This document shows, in pieces, positions 35,299-43,155 of a stretch of 64,000 bases of DNA. Position numbers and translations under genes: made by a program. The stretch is from Clostridia bacterium (GTDB lineage Bacteria > Bacillota > Clostridia > Christensenellales > CAG-138). Positions within the stretch are counted from its first letter, which is position 1. Each line of letters starts with the position of its first letter. The notes beneath the pieces were generated by a model. It was given only the letters and a program-made list of their open reading frames with translations. It searched no databases and was not told the origin of the DNA. The stretch spans positions 80,488 through 144,487 of the forward strand of contig JAFWOT010000028.1 of NCBI GenBank assembly GCA_017509785.1, written 5' to 3'.

Positions 35299-36327
35299 AT
35301 GGAAAGGATAAGATTCTCCCTCGGCGGAGGGTATACGGCATATATAGGAGCGGGAGCCTCCGGGCTCCTCGGGGAGGAGCTTTGCTCCCTTGCCCCTGCA
35401 AAGGCGGCGCTCGTCAGCGACGACGGTCTTCCGGAAGGGCTCGTGAGCGCCTGCGCGGAAGCGATACGCGCGGCGGGCTTCGAGCCGCTTAACGTCAGGA
35501 TCCCGCACGGGGAATCGAATAAGACGCTCGAAACAGTGAGCGGGATCTACTCGGCCTTTTATGAGGCCGGCCTCACGCGGGCGGACGCCGTGATCGGACT
35601 CGGCGGCGGAGTGACGCTCGACACGGCGGGCTTTGCGGCGGCGACATATCTTCGCGGGCTCGCGTTCGTGTCCGTGCCGACGACTCTCATCGCCCAGACC
35701 GACAGCGCCTACGGCGGAAAGACGGGCGTCGATTTCAGGGAAGGAAAGAACCACGTCGGCGTGTTCGCCCATCCGAAGGCCGTCCTCTGCGACACGGAAG
35801 CGCTCCGGACGCTGCCCGAAAGGGAGCGTGTTTCCGGCATGGGCGAGATAATAAAATACGGCGCGATAGCGGATCCCGCGCTTCTTGACAGGGTCTCGTC
35901 AGACCTCCCCGGCGCGGACGTGACAGCGCGATGCGTAAAAATAAAGAGGGATCTCGTCGAGCAGGACGAATTCGATTCCGGCGTGCGCCGCACGCTCAAT
36001 TTCGGGCACACCTTCGGGCACGCTTTCGAGGCGGCCTCCGGGTTCACCCTCCCGCACGGGCAGGCCGTGGCATACGGGATGCTTGCGGGGGTCCGGCTCG
36101 GCGAAAGGCTTGGCGTGACCGCTCCGGGCGTATATGAAAGGATACTCGAAGCCTGCGCCCGCGCCGGTCTCGATACCGGCTGGGAGCCTCTCCTCCCCTC
36201 CGCTCGCGCCTTCGCCGCAAGGGATAAGAAATCCGACGGGGAGAACATCCGGTTCGTGTTCCTTGAGGATATCGGAAAGCCGACCGTAAAGAGCATACCC
36301 CTCGGCGTGCTTGTCGGGGAGATCTGA
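35299..36327 (+). CDS. aroB: 3-dehydroquinate synthase
   Basis: 342 residues from ATG 35299, behind GAAAGG. It closes 3-deoxy-D-arabino-heptulosonate 7-phosphate to 3-dehydroquinate, the second step of aromatic amino acid synthesis, with NAD and a divalent metal. The NAD site is VIGLGGGVTLDTAGFAAATY. Then come VPTTLIAQTDSAYGGKTGVD, KNHVGVFAHPKAV, the metal ligands in MGEIIKYG and NFGHTFGHAFE, and PHGQAVAYGM. No other shikimate gene is adjacent. The gene ends at the hairpin 36412..36442. Confidence 0.97.
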   Translation: MERIRFSLGGGYTAYIGAGASGLLGEELCSLAPAKAALVSDDGLPEGLVSACAEAIRAAGFEPLNVRIPHGESNKTLETVSGIYSAFYEAGLTRADAVIGLGGGVTLDTAGFAAATYLRGLAFVSVPTTLIAQTDSAYGGKTGVDFREGKNHVGVFAHPKAVLCDTEALRTLPERERVSGMGEIIKYGAIADPALLDRVSSDLPGADVTARCVKIKRDLVEQDEFDSGVRRTLNFGHTFGHAFEAASGFTLPHGQAVAYGMLAGVRLGERLGVTAPGVYERILEACARAGLDTGWEPLLPSARAFAARDKKSDGENIRFVFLEDIGKPTVKSIPLGVLVGEI

Positions 36328-36411
36328 CAAAGGTTCCGGAAGTCGTTCGGCTTCACTTGGAGGAGGAACGGCGTCGTCCGTCATTTGGGCTTCGCCGGGC
36401 CGATCACGATG

Positions 36412-36442
36412 AACACCCCCTGCTTTTCGGGCAGGGGGTGTT
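36412..36442. terminator. Bidirectional terminator between aroB and the barstar-like gene
   Basis: A 12-bp stem (AACACCCCCTGC and its complement) with TTTTCGG in the loop, followed on the plus strand by GATTTTG. It lies between converging genes. Confidence 0.65.
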
Positions 36443-36452
36443 GATTTTGCGC

Positions 36453-36722
36453 TCACTCTATGACTATGTTCAGGTTCGGGTTTTCCTCCGAGGCGTCGTC
36501 GAAAAGGTGCCAGAGGCGGTTCGCGTAATCGCCGAGGCGTCTCGCGGCGGAGGACCAGTTTTTGATCGTGAGAGTCGTCGGCTCGAACACCATCGTGAGG
36601 CAGTCGTGCAGGGCGTCGAGATTGCTGCCCCAGTAGTTCTCCTCGCCGAGGACGGCGCGCAGAGCGGCGTGCGTCTCGTGCTTGGTTATGAAATCCCTTG
36701 CGTCAACCGTAAGAATCCTCAT
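36453..36722 (-). CDS. Barstar-like ribonuclease inhibitor
   Basis: 89 residues from ATG 36722 with ribosome site GGAGGT. The signature of barstar is clear: LGEENYWGSNLDALHDCLTM, equivalent to the barnase-binding helix and loop of the Bacillus protein, with the key Asp retained (ALHDCL) and Trp38 replaced by His. Length equals barstar (about 90). It would bind and neutralise a barnase-type ribonuclease in the cytoplasm. The ribonuclease gene lies directly upstream with a one-base gap. Confidence 0.92.
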   Translation of the reverse strand: MRILTVDARDFITKHETHAALRAVLGEENYWGSNLDALHDCLTMVFEPTTLTIKNWSSAARRLGDYANRLWHLFDDASEENPNLNIVIE

Positions 36723-36723
36723 A

Positions 36724-37380
36724 TCAGTCACCTCCGTAGAGCAGCGTGAAATGCTCGTAATGATCTCCGGTATAATAGATGAGCCCGTCGTTTGAAAACA
36801 CGATCCTCTTTGCGCCGCGGCTCCTCGCGCCGCGCGTGTCGATATCGCACTCATAATACTTCCTGCCCGAGGCGTTGGGGAGTATCCCTTCGTAATTGCC
36901 GAAGCGGTCGCCGCCAATGGAGCAGCCGGGCGCGTAGGGTTCGAGGCTGCCGCCCGTCCAGCCGAGGGCGTTAGCGTCCTTCTTGGTGATGAAGTTGGAG
37001 GGCAGGTGCCCGAAGAGATGGATGTAGAGGGCTACCTCGTCCTTGGAGCTGTACTGCCCGTCCTCGCTGACGGGGCAGGCCGTCGGAGCGGGAGTCGGCG
37101 CGGCGGTGGGAACCGCCGTGGGCGCGGCCGTCGGTGCGGCAGTGGGCTCAGCCGTCGGAGCGGCAGTGGGCTCCTCCGTCGGGGCGGAAGCCTCCTGCGT
37201 GGGGAGCGCTGTTTTCAATTGGTCCGAAGGATCGAAGGTCTGCAGAGCGAAGGGATCCTCCGTTACGACGGGGAGATCCTCCTGCTTCTTTTTGCACCCC
37301 GCGGGGATGCAGGCCAGAAGCAGCAGCGCGATGAGCAGCGCCGCCGCTTTTTTGAGTTTGGATGCGAATTCGTTTTTCAT
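36724..37380 (-). CDS. Lipid-anchored barnase-like ribonuclease
   Basis: 218 residues from ATG 37380. A lipoprotein signal peptide ends at lipobox Cys29 (CIPAGCKKK). A disordered Pro/Ala/Thr spacer occupies about residues 60-102. The barnase domain (about 108-218) shows ITKKDANALGWTGGSLEPYA, IGGDRFGNYEG, KYYECDID, AKRIVFSNDGLIYYTGDHYE. The catalytic set is intact: Glu177, Arg192 and His207 correspond to barnase Glu73, Arg87 and His102, with near-identical spacing. Most barnases are secreted free; this one should stay on the cell surface through its lipid. The inhibitor gene follows it. Confidence 0.92.
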   Translation of the reverse strand: MKNEFASKLKKAAALLIALLLLACIPAGCKKKQEDLPVVTEDPFALQTFDPSDQLKTALPTQEASAPTEEPTAAPTAEPTAAPTAAPTAVPTAAPTPAPTACPVSEDGQYSSKDEVALYIHLFGHLPSNFITKKDANALGWTGGSLEPYAPGCSIGGDRFGNYEGILPNASGRKYYECDIDTRGARSRGAKRIVFSNDGLIYYTGDHYEHFTLLYGGD

Positions 37381-37426
37381 AGCTTTCTTTCCCGGCTGTT
37401 GAGCCGAACACGGGCAGCGCCCGTTT

Positions 37427-39145
37427 TTACAGGCGATCCGTGATCGCCTTCCTCGTCGCGGGGCCGACAAGACCGTCCGCCGTGAGGCCCGCCGCGCTTT
37501 GGAACTGTTTGACCTTCTTCTCCGTAACGGAGCCGAAATCGCCGTCGACCGTGAGGCTGTAGCCGAGCTTAGTCAGCGCGGCCTGGAGCCACTTGACGTC
37601 GCTGCCGGTGCAGCCCTTTTTGAGGGTCCTCGTCGGGACGGGGTAGCCTATGCCTCCGCCGGAGCCCGAGCCGGATACGCTCCGGAGCTTGCTCCTCGTC
37701 GCCGGACCGACGACGCCGTCCTGCGAGAGGGAATACTTCTTCTGGAATTTTTTGACGCAGCTCTCGGTGGCGGAGCCGAAGTAGCCCGTCGTGCTGACGT
37801 TGTAGCCGAGGCCGGAGAGCCTGCTTTGGAGCCACTTGACGTCCTCTCCGCTCATGCCCTTTCGGAGGGTCCTCGTCGGGACGGGATAGCCCGAGCCGGA
37901 GCTCCCGCCGGAGGAGCCGCCCGACGAGCCGGAGGAGCTCACGACGAGCTTCATCGCGACTCTCGTCCGGGGGCCGACTATGCCGTCCTGCTCGAGGCCG
38001 TTCCTTTTCTGGAAGGTGATGACGGAGGCTTCCGTCGCGGAGCCGAAATAGCCCGTGACGCTGACGCTGATGCCGACCTTGTTCAGCACCGTCTGCACCC
38101 ACTTCACGTCCTCGCCGCTCATGCCGCGGCGAAGCTCACGCGTGGGGACAGGATAGATAGTCGGATCGGAGCCCGACGCGGAGGCGCCGGAGCCGAGAAG
38201 GTTCTTGATCGCGTTCCTCGTGCCGGGGCCGCATACGCCGTCGGCGGCGATCCCGCAGTAGGATTGGAGCTTCTTGAGCTGGCGCATCGTGTTGCAGCCG
38301 AAGCTCCCGTCTATGGGGCAGGGGTAGCCGAGGTGCAGCAGCGCCGCCTGCAGCCACCTGACGTCATTGCCCGAATTGCCGTATTGAAGGGTCCTCGTCG
38401 GCTCGCTGTAATTGGAGACGTTGACGGCGGAGGCCGAGCCGCTCGTATAGGCGGGCACGCCGTAACCCTGCACCTCGAAGCTCGAGAGCGAGGCCTTTCT
38501 TATGAGGACCTGCTCGGAAGCGTTGCCCTCCACGGCGTAGAAATACCCTCCCTGCGTGTAGAGCACGACGCCGACGTGATCCCATTGGCGGTCCGTCGCC
38601 ACCCAGTCGTAAAATACGAGATCGCCGGGCTTGGGCGAATAGGTTCCGCGGGGGTGATAGGTCACGTTGAAGTAATAGGGATTCGAGCCCGCGTGCGCGT
38701 AGGAGGCATTGTTGATCACGCTCTTCGGGATCTGCGCCTGACGCGCCGACCATGCGATGAACATCGCGCACCACTCGTAGAAGAAACCGGAGCCCTGATC
38801 GACCACGTTGTAGCCGAACCAGTAGCCGTACTCGGTATAATTGCGGTCGCCGCCGGAGTTCGATCCGTCGAGCTGGCTGATGCTGTTCCCCTCATGGTAG
38901 CCGACCTGCGAAAGCGCTATATTGATGAGGTCGAGCCTCTGGTTGCCGGTGAGCTGCACCTCGCGGAGGTTGTTATAATAGACGCTCCCCTTATAATAGG
39001 AGCTGGGAGTGTAAACGGGCGAAGCCTTCGTCCCATCCCCCTCCGGGGCGGCGAAAGCCGGAAGCGAGCCCGCGAGCATCAGCAGGCAGGCAATAAGGCA
39101 GGTCAGTTTTACAAGCGGTTTTTTCATTCTTTTCATTCTTTCCAT
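37427..39145 (-). CDS. Exported CHAP-domain protein with four peptidoglycan-binding repeats
   Basis: 572 residues from ATG 39145; two further in-frame ATGs (39136, 39127) give almost the same protein. A signal peptide ends near residue 32. A CHAP-type amidase/peptidase domain (about 62-260) has Cys126 in EWCAMFIAWSARQ and His190 in QWDHVGVVLY. Four peptidoglycan-binding type 1 repeats follow, each with the pattern TRTLRKGMSGEDVKWLQ, then GYFGSATE and a closing DGVVGPATR. Linkers are Gly/Ser-rich. The expected role is cleavage or remodelling of peptidoglycan cross-links. It lies upstream of the barnase-like gene on the same strand with a 46-base gap. Confidence 0.9.
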   Translation of the reverse strand: MERMKRMKKPLVKLTCLIACLLMLAGSLPAFAAPEGDGTKASPVYTPSSYYKGSVYYNNLREVQLTGNQRLDLINIALSQVGYHEGNSISQLDGSNSGGDRNYTEYGYWFGYNVVDQGSGFFYEWCAMFIAWSARQAQIPKSVINNASYAHAGSNPYYFNVTYHPRGTYSPKPGDLVFYDWVATDRQWDHVGVVLYTQGGYFYAVEGNASEQVLIRKASLSSFEVQGYGVPAYTSGSASAVNVSNYSEPTRTLQYGNSGNDVRWLQAALLHLGYPCPIDGSFGCNTMRQLKKLQSYCGIAADGVCGPGTRNAIKNLLGSGASASGSDPTIYPVPTRELRRGMSGEDVKWVQTVLNKVGISVSVTGYFGSATEASVITFQKRNGLEQDGIVGPRTRVAMKLVVSSSGSSGGSSGGSSGSGYPVPTRTLRKGMSGEDVKWLQSRLSGLGYNVSTTGYFGSATESCVKKFQKKYSLSQDGVVGPATRSKLRSVSGSGSGGGIGYPVPTRTLKKGCTGSDVKWLQAALTKLGYSLTVDGDFGSVTEKKVKQFQSAAGLTADGLVGPATRKAITDRL

Positions 39146-39256
39146 TCCGTTCTCTGCTCCGTCGTTCAACAGTTCAGGAGAAGTGCAAAGCGCCGGTATT
39201 CTCCGTTTATATTGTACCATCATATCCCCCGCATTTCAATGGCTCCGACACAATAA

Positions 39257-39268
39257 TTTGTTAACAAA
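39257..39268. promoter_or_regulatory. Candidate operator, 12-bp palindrome
   Basis: TTTGTTAACAAA is a perfect palindrome 38 bases upstream of the -35 of the glycoside operon. It could bind a dimeric sugar-responsive regulator. No regulator gene is adjacent. Confidence 0.3.
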
Positions 39269-39305
39269 AAGAGGAAATCCACCATATATTGATCCGCCCT
39301 CATCA

Positions 39306-39334
39306 TTGACAAACGGAGGGCGGTATAATATAAT
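39306..39334 (+). promoter_or_regulatory. Consensus SigA promoter of the glycoside-use operon
   Basis: TTGACA (39306..39311), 17 bases, TATAAT (39329..39334): a perfect consensus, 29 bases before the GH2 start codon. Confidence 0.92.
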
Positions 39335-39362
39335 AAAGAAAACTTTCCTGAGAGGGCGGCAT

Positions 39363-41699
39363 ATGATAACGAGCATCTGCAGTGGATGGGAATTCACAAA
39401 GGATCCCGCGGAGGGTTTCTTCCGCGGAGAGGTGAAAGGCGGAGCGGAGAGCTACGCCATCGTCCGTCTGCCGCATTCCGCCGGGGAGACGCCCCGGCAT
39501 TACGCCTGCCCGGAGGATTACACCGGGCTTTTCGGCTACCGCAGGAGCGTGACAGTTCCCACCCCGGGCAAGCGGTATTTCGTCCGCTTTGACGGGGCGG
39601 CGCATTCGGCGCGGCTCTTCGTCAACGGCGTTGAGGCGGGCTCGCATCACTGCGGGTACACCGCCTTTACGGCGGAGATCACCTCCCTCGTCCACGAGGG
39701 GAACAACCTCGTTGCCGTTCTGCTCGACACGAACGAGCGGCCCGACGTGCCTCCCTTCGGGCTCGTGATGGATTACCTCGGCTACGGTGGGCTTTACCGC
39801 GAGGCGTGGCTCATCGAGGAGGAGCCCGCGTTTATTGAGGACGTTTTCGCGTACGGGGATCACGAAGGAGAGCTGCACGTAAAGCTCACCGTGACGGAGC
39901 CCTTCTCCTACGCCGTCTGCCGCGTTATAAAAGGCGGCGATACGGTCAGGGAGTTCACGGCGGGCGCGTCCGAATTCACCGAAACGATACCCGGCGTTTC
40001 CCCATGGTCGCCGGAGAGCCCGCAGCTCTATGAGCTGGAGGTCTCCGTCTTCCGCGAGGGGGGCTCTCTCATGGACAGAAAGACCGTCAGGTTCGGCTTC
40101 CGCACGGCGGAGTTCCGCGCGGACGGGCTTTGGCTGAACGGGAAGAAATATTTCATGCGCGGGCTGGACAGGCACCAGTGCTTCCCCTATATCGGGGACG
40201 CCGCGCCCGCTTCGCTCCAGTTTGAGGACGCGAGGATACTTAAGGAGGAGCTATGCTGCAGCGCCGTGCGGACGAGCCATTACCCCCAGAGTCAAAGCTT
40301 TATCGACGCCTGCGACGAGCTGGGGCTTCTCGTTTTCACGGAGATACCCGGCTGGCAGCACATAGGGGACGAGGATTGGAAGCTCCGCTCCATAGAGAAT
40401 ACGCGCGAGATGATACTCCAATACCGGAATCATCCCTCCATCGTTCTGTGGGGGGTCCGTATCAACGAGAGCGCGGACGACGACGGTTTTTACAGGCGGA
40501 CGAACGAATTGGCGCACGAGCTCGACCCTTCGAGGGCGACGAGCGGCGTTCGCTGCATATTGAAGAGCAGCCTCCTGGAGGACGTTTACGCCTACAACGA
40601 TTTTTCACACCAAGGGGGAAACCCCGGCTGCCGCAGAAAGAAGGACGTCACGCCCGATACGGAAAAAGCACTGCTCATCTCGGAGCACAGCGGGCATATG
40701 TTTCCGACCAAATCCTTCGATAATTCCGCCCGCCGCCAGGAGCACGCCCTCCGCCACGCGAGGGTTTTGAACGCCGCTTACGAGACGGGCGAGCACGCGG
40801 GCTGCTTCGGCTGGTGCATGTTCGATTACGCGACGCACCGCGAGTTCGGCTCCGGCGACAGGGTGTGCTATCACGGCGTCATGGATCAGTTCCGCAACCC
40901 GAAGCTTGCCGCCGCCGTCTACGCGAGCCAGGGCGAAAAGCCGGTGCTCGAGATCGGCTCCACGATGGACATAGGCGATTACAACGCGAGCGTATTGGGC
41001 GAGGTCTATATGTTCACCAACGCGGACGAGGTCGACCTCTACAAGAACGATGAATTCGTCACCTCGTTCAGGCCGGAAAAGAGCGGCCTGCCGCACCCGC
41101 CGATACCCGTCGACGACATTATAGGCGGGCTGCTGAACGCGCACGAGGGGTTCACCGGCAATAAGGAGAAGCTCCTGCGCGATTGCCTCAACGCCGCTGC
41201 GAGGTACGGCATGGACGGGCTCCCCCTGAAGGACAAGCTCAAAATGGGAGAGGCGATGCTCCGTTACGGGATGAGTTATGAGGACGGCACTGAGCTCTAC
41301 GGGAGATACGTCGGCAACTGGGGCGGGCTCACCCCCACCTGGAGGTTCGACGCGAAGAAGGAAGGCAGGGTCGCCGTCTCCGTCACGAGGCGCCCCTCGC
41401 GCAGGCTGAAGCTCGACGTCCGCGTTTCAAAGACGGAGCTTTGCGAGGGTGATATCTACGACATGGCCGCAGTGCGCGTGCGCGTGCTCGACGAGAACGG
41501 CGAAACGGCGCATTACGCTCAGCTTCCCGTAAAATTCGAATTGACCGGCGAGGCGGAGCTCGTCGGCCCCGATACCGCCGCCGCGGAGGGCGGCATGTGC
41601 GGTACGTATATCAAGACCAACGGCAGGCGCGGCTTCGCGCGGCTCAAGGTAAGCTCGCCTCAGACGGAGAGCTTCGAAATCGAATTTATTATTAAATGA
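39363..41699 (+). CDS. Glycoside hydrolase family 2 (beta-galactosidase/glucuronidase-like)
   Basis: 778 residues from ATG 39363 (GAGAGGG upstream). No signal peptide, so cytoplasmic. The three N-terminal GH2 domains are visible: a jelly-roll start (DYTGLFGYRRSV, FDGAAHSARLFVNGVEAGSH), an immunoglobulin-like part, and the barrel with KYFMRGLDRHQCFPYIGDA and RTSHYPQSQSFIDACDELGL. The acid/base Glu lies in VLWGVRINESADD. The probable nucleophile Glu lies in LLISEHSGHMF. A C-terminal extension of about 250 residues follows. It should cleave an imported beta-galactoside or related glycoside. It is the first gene of an operon with a symporter and GH36. Confidence 0.92.
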   Translation: MITSICSGWEFTKDPAEGFFRGEVKGGAESYAIVRLPHSAGETPRHYACPEDYTGLFGYRRSVTVPTPGKRYFVRFDGAAHSARLFVNGVEAGSHHCGYTAFTAEITSLVHEGNNLVAVLLDTNERPDVPPFGLVMDYLGYGGLYREAWLIEEEPAFIEDVFAYGDHEGELHVKLTVTEPFSYAVCRVIKGGDTVREFTAGASEFTETIPGVSPWSPESPQLYELEVSVFREGGSLMDRKTVRFGFRTAEFRADGLWLNGKKYFMRGLDRHQCFPYIGDAAPASLQFEDARILKEELCCSAVRTSHYPQSQSFIDACDELGLLVFTEIPGWQHIGDEDWKLRSIENTREMILQYRNHPSIVLWGVRINESADDDGFYRRTNELAHELDPSRATSGVRCILKSSLLEDVYAYNDFSHQGGNPGCRRKKDVTPDTEKALLISEHSGHMFPTKSFDNSARRQEHALRHARVLNAAYETGEHAGCFGWCMFDYATHREFGSGDRVCYHGVMDQFRNPKLAAAVYASQGEKPVLEIGSTMDIGDYNASVLGEVYMFTNADEVDLYKNDEFVTSFRPEKSGLPHPPIPVDDIIGGLLNAHEGFTGNKEKLLRDCLNAAARYGMDGLPLKDKLKMGEAMLRYGMSYEDGTELYGRYVGNWGGLTPTWRFDAKKEGRVAVSVTRRPSRRLKLDVRVSKTELCEGDIYDMAAVRVRVLDENGETAHYAQLPVKFELTGEAELVGPDTAAAEGGMCGTYIKTNGRRGFARLKVSSPQTESFEIEFIIK

Positions 41700-41719
41700 A
41701 TCAAGGGGGTTTCATTCAA

Positions 41720-43147
41720 ATGAAAACAAGACGACTCACCAAAAAAGAGATGCGCATCTTCGCCATCGGTCAGCTCGGCTGGTCGATACTCGGCGGCATC
41801 ATCAACGCATGGCTCGTGACATTCTATCTGCCGACTCAGCAGGATATCGACGCCGGCGCGAAGTTCTACCTGCCGACGGGCCTCATCATTTTCGGCCTAC
41901 TGACCATACTCGGCCTCATCGCGTTCATATGCCGCATATTCGACGCCGTCACCGACCCGTGGATCGCATCCCTTTCCGACAGAAGCCGGAACCCGAAGGG
42001 CAGAAGGATACCCTTCATGAAGCGGGCCGCCATCCCCTTCGCCGTGATCGCGGTGCTCGTTTTCTTCGCTCCCCAGGCGGGCACTACCAGCAGCTGGATC
42101 AACATCGTGTGGGTCCTCGTTACCCTGATACTCTTCTACCTCTTCATGACGATGTACTGCACGCCGTATAACGCGCTCATCTCCGAGTTCGGCAAGACCC
42201 AGGAGGACCGCATGTACATCTCCACCGCGATATCGCTCACGTTCTTCTTCGGCACGATGATCGCGTATCTGCCCTTCGTATTCGCCGGCGTGCTCCGCGG
42301 GTTCGTTCATGATTACGCCTGGAGCTACCGCATCTGCTTCATAGTGCTTGCGGCGGTCGCGCTCGTATGCATGCTCATCCCCACCTTCAAGCTCAACGAG
42401 AAGGATTTCGTCGACGCGGAGCCCTCCGAGTCCAACGCATTCAAGAGCCTCGGCAAGACATTCAAGAACAAGGAATTCCTCAAATTCTCCGCTTCCGATA
42501 TCGCCTACTTCATCGCGCTGACCCTCTTCCAGACGGGGCTTCCGTTCTTCGTCAAGGTCTCGATGAAGCTTGACGCCTCCTTCTCGATGTACTTCCTCGG
42601 GGCTATGACGGTGCTCTCCGCCTGCTTCTACCCCATCGTTTCGAAGCTCGTCAAGAAGTTCGGCAAGAAGAAGCTCGTCATCTGCGGGTTCCTCGGGCTG
42701 GCGCTCGCGTACGTCGTGACGGCTCTCATCGGCGTGATCCCCGGGTTCACGGGAGTCATCCCCGGCGTGCTCATCGTCGTCATCTCCGCCTTCCCCATGG
42801 CGCTGCTCGGCATCATCCCGCAGTCGATAGTCGCCGACGTCGCCGAGGAGGACGCTCTCCGCACGGGTGAGAAGCGCGAGGGAATGTTCTTCGCCGCCCG
42901 CACCTTCGCCATGAAGATGGGCCAGTCCGTCGCAATGCTCGTGTTCACCTCGCTTGCGATACTCGGCACCACGCAGGATCTCACCAGCAACGACCTGACC
43001 GCCTCCGAGTTCGGGCTCAGGATCATCGCGATAGTAGCCGTCGCCTTCTGCGTACTCGGCGCAGTCATACTCGCCCTCTACAACGAGAAGAAGGTCATGG
43101 GCGCCATCGAAGCCGCCCATAAGGACGACGAGCCCGCGGCGGAGTAA
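41720..43147 (+). CDS. GPH-family sugar:cation symporter (MelB-like)
   Basis: 475 residues with 12 predicted membrane helices. Start ATG 41720 has AAGGGGG ten bases upstream; ATG 41696 overlaps the GH2 stop and would add eight residues. GPH signatures are present: RIFDAVTDPWIASLSDRSRN and KGRRIPFMKRAAIPF in the first half, and TGEKREGMFFAARTFAMKMG in the second. These proteins import melibiose, lactose, xylosides or glucuronides with sodium or protons. The flanking GH2 and GH36 genes point to a galactoside. Confidence 0.92.
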   Translation: MKTRRLTKKEMRIFAIGQLGWSILGGIINAWLVTFYLPTQQDIDAGAKFYLPTGLIIFGLLTILGLIAFICRIFDAVTDPWIASLSDRSRNPKGRRIPFMKRAAIPFAVIAVLVFFAPQAGTTSSWINIVWVLVTLILFYLFMTMYCTPYNALISEFGKTQEDRMYISTAISLTFFFGTMIAYLPFVFAGVLRGFVHDYAWSYRICFIVLAAVALVCMLIPTFKLNEKDFVDAEPSESNAFKSLGKTFKNKEFLKFSASDIAYFIALTLFQTGLPFFVKVSMKLDASFSMYFLGAMTVLSACFYPIVSKLVKKFGKKKLVICGFLGLALAYVVTALIGVIPGFTGVIPGVLIVVISAFPMALLGIIPQSIVADVAEEDALRTGEKREGMFFAARTFAMKMGQSVAMLVFTSLAILGTTQDLTSNDLTASEFGLRIIAIVAVAFCVLGAVILALYNEKKVMGAIEAAHKDDEPAAE

Positions 43148-43155
43148 GGTGCGCC

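Noticed and set aside
37499..39256. A 585-codon plus-strand frame opposite to the CHAP-domain gene
   Set aside because: The minus strand has signal peptide, CHAP motifs and four peptidoglycan-binding repeats; the plus-strand product is periodic only because those repeats are.
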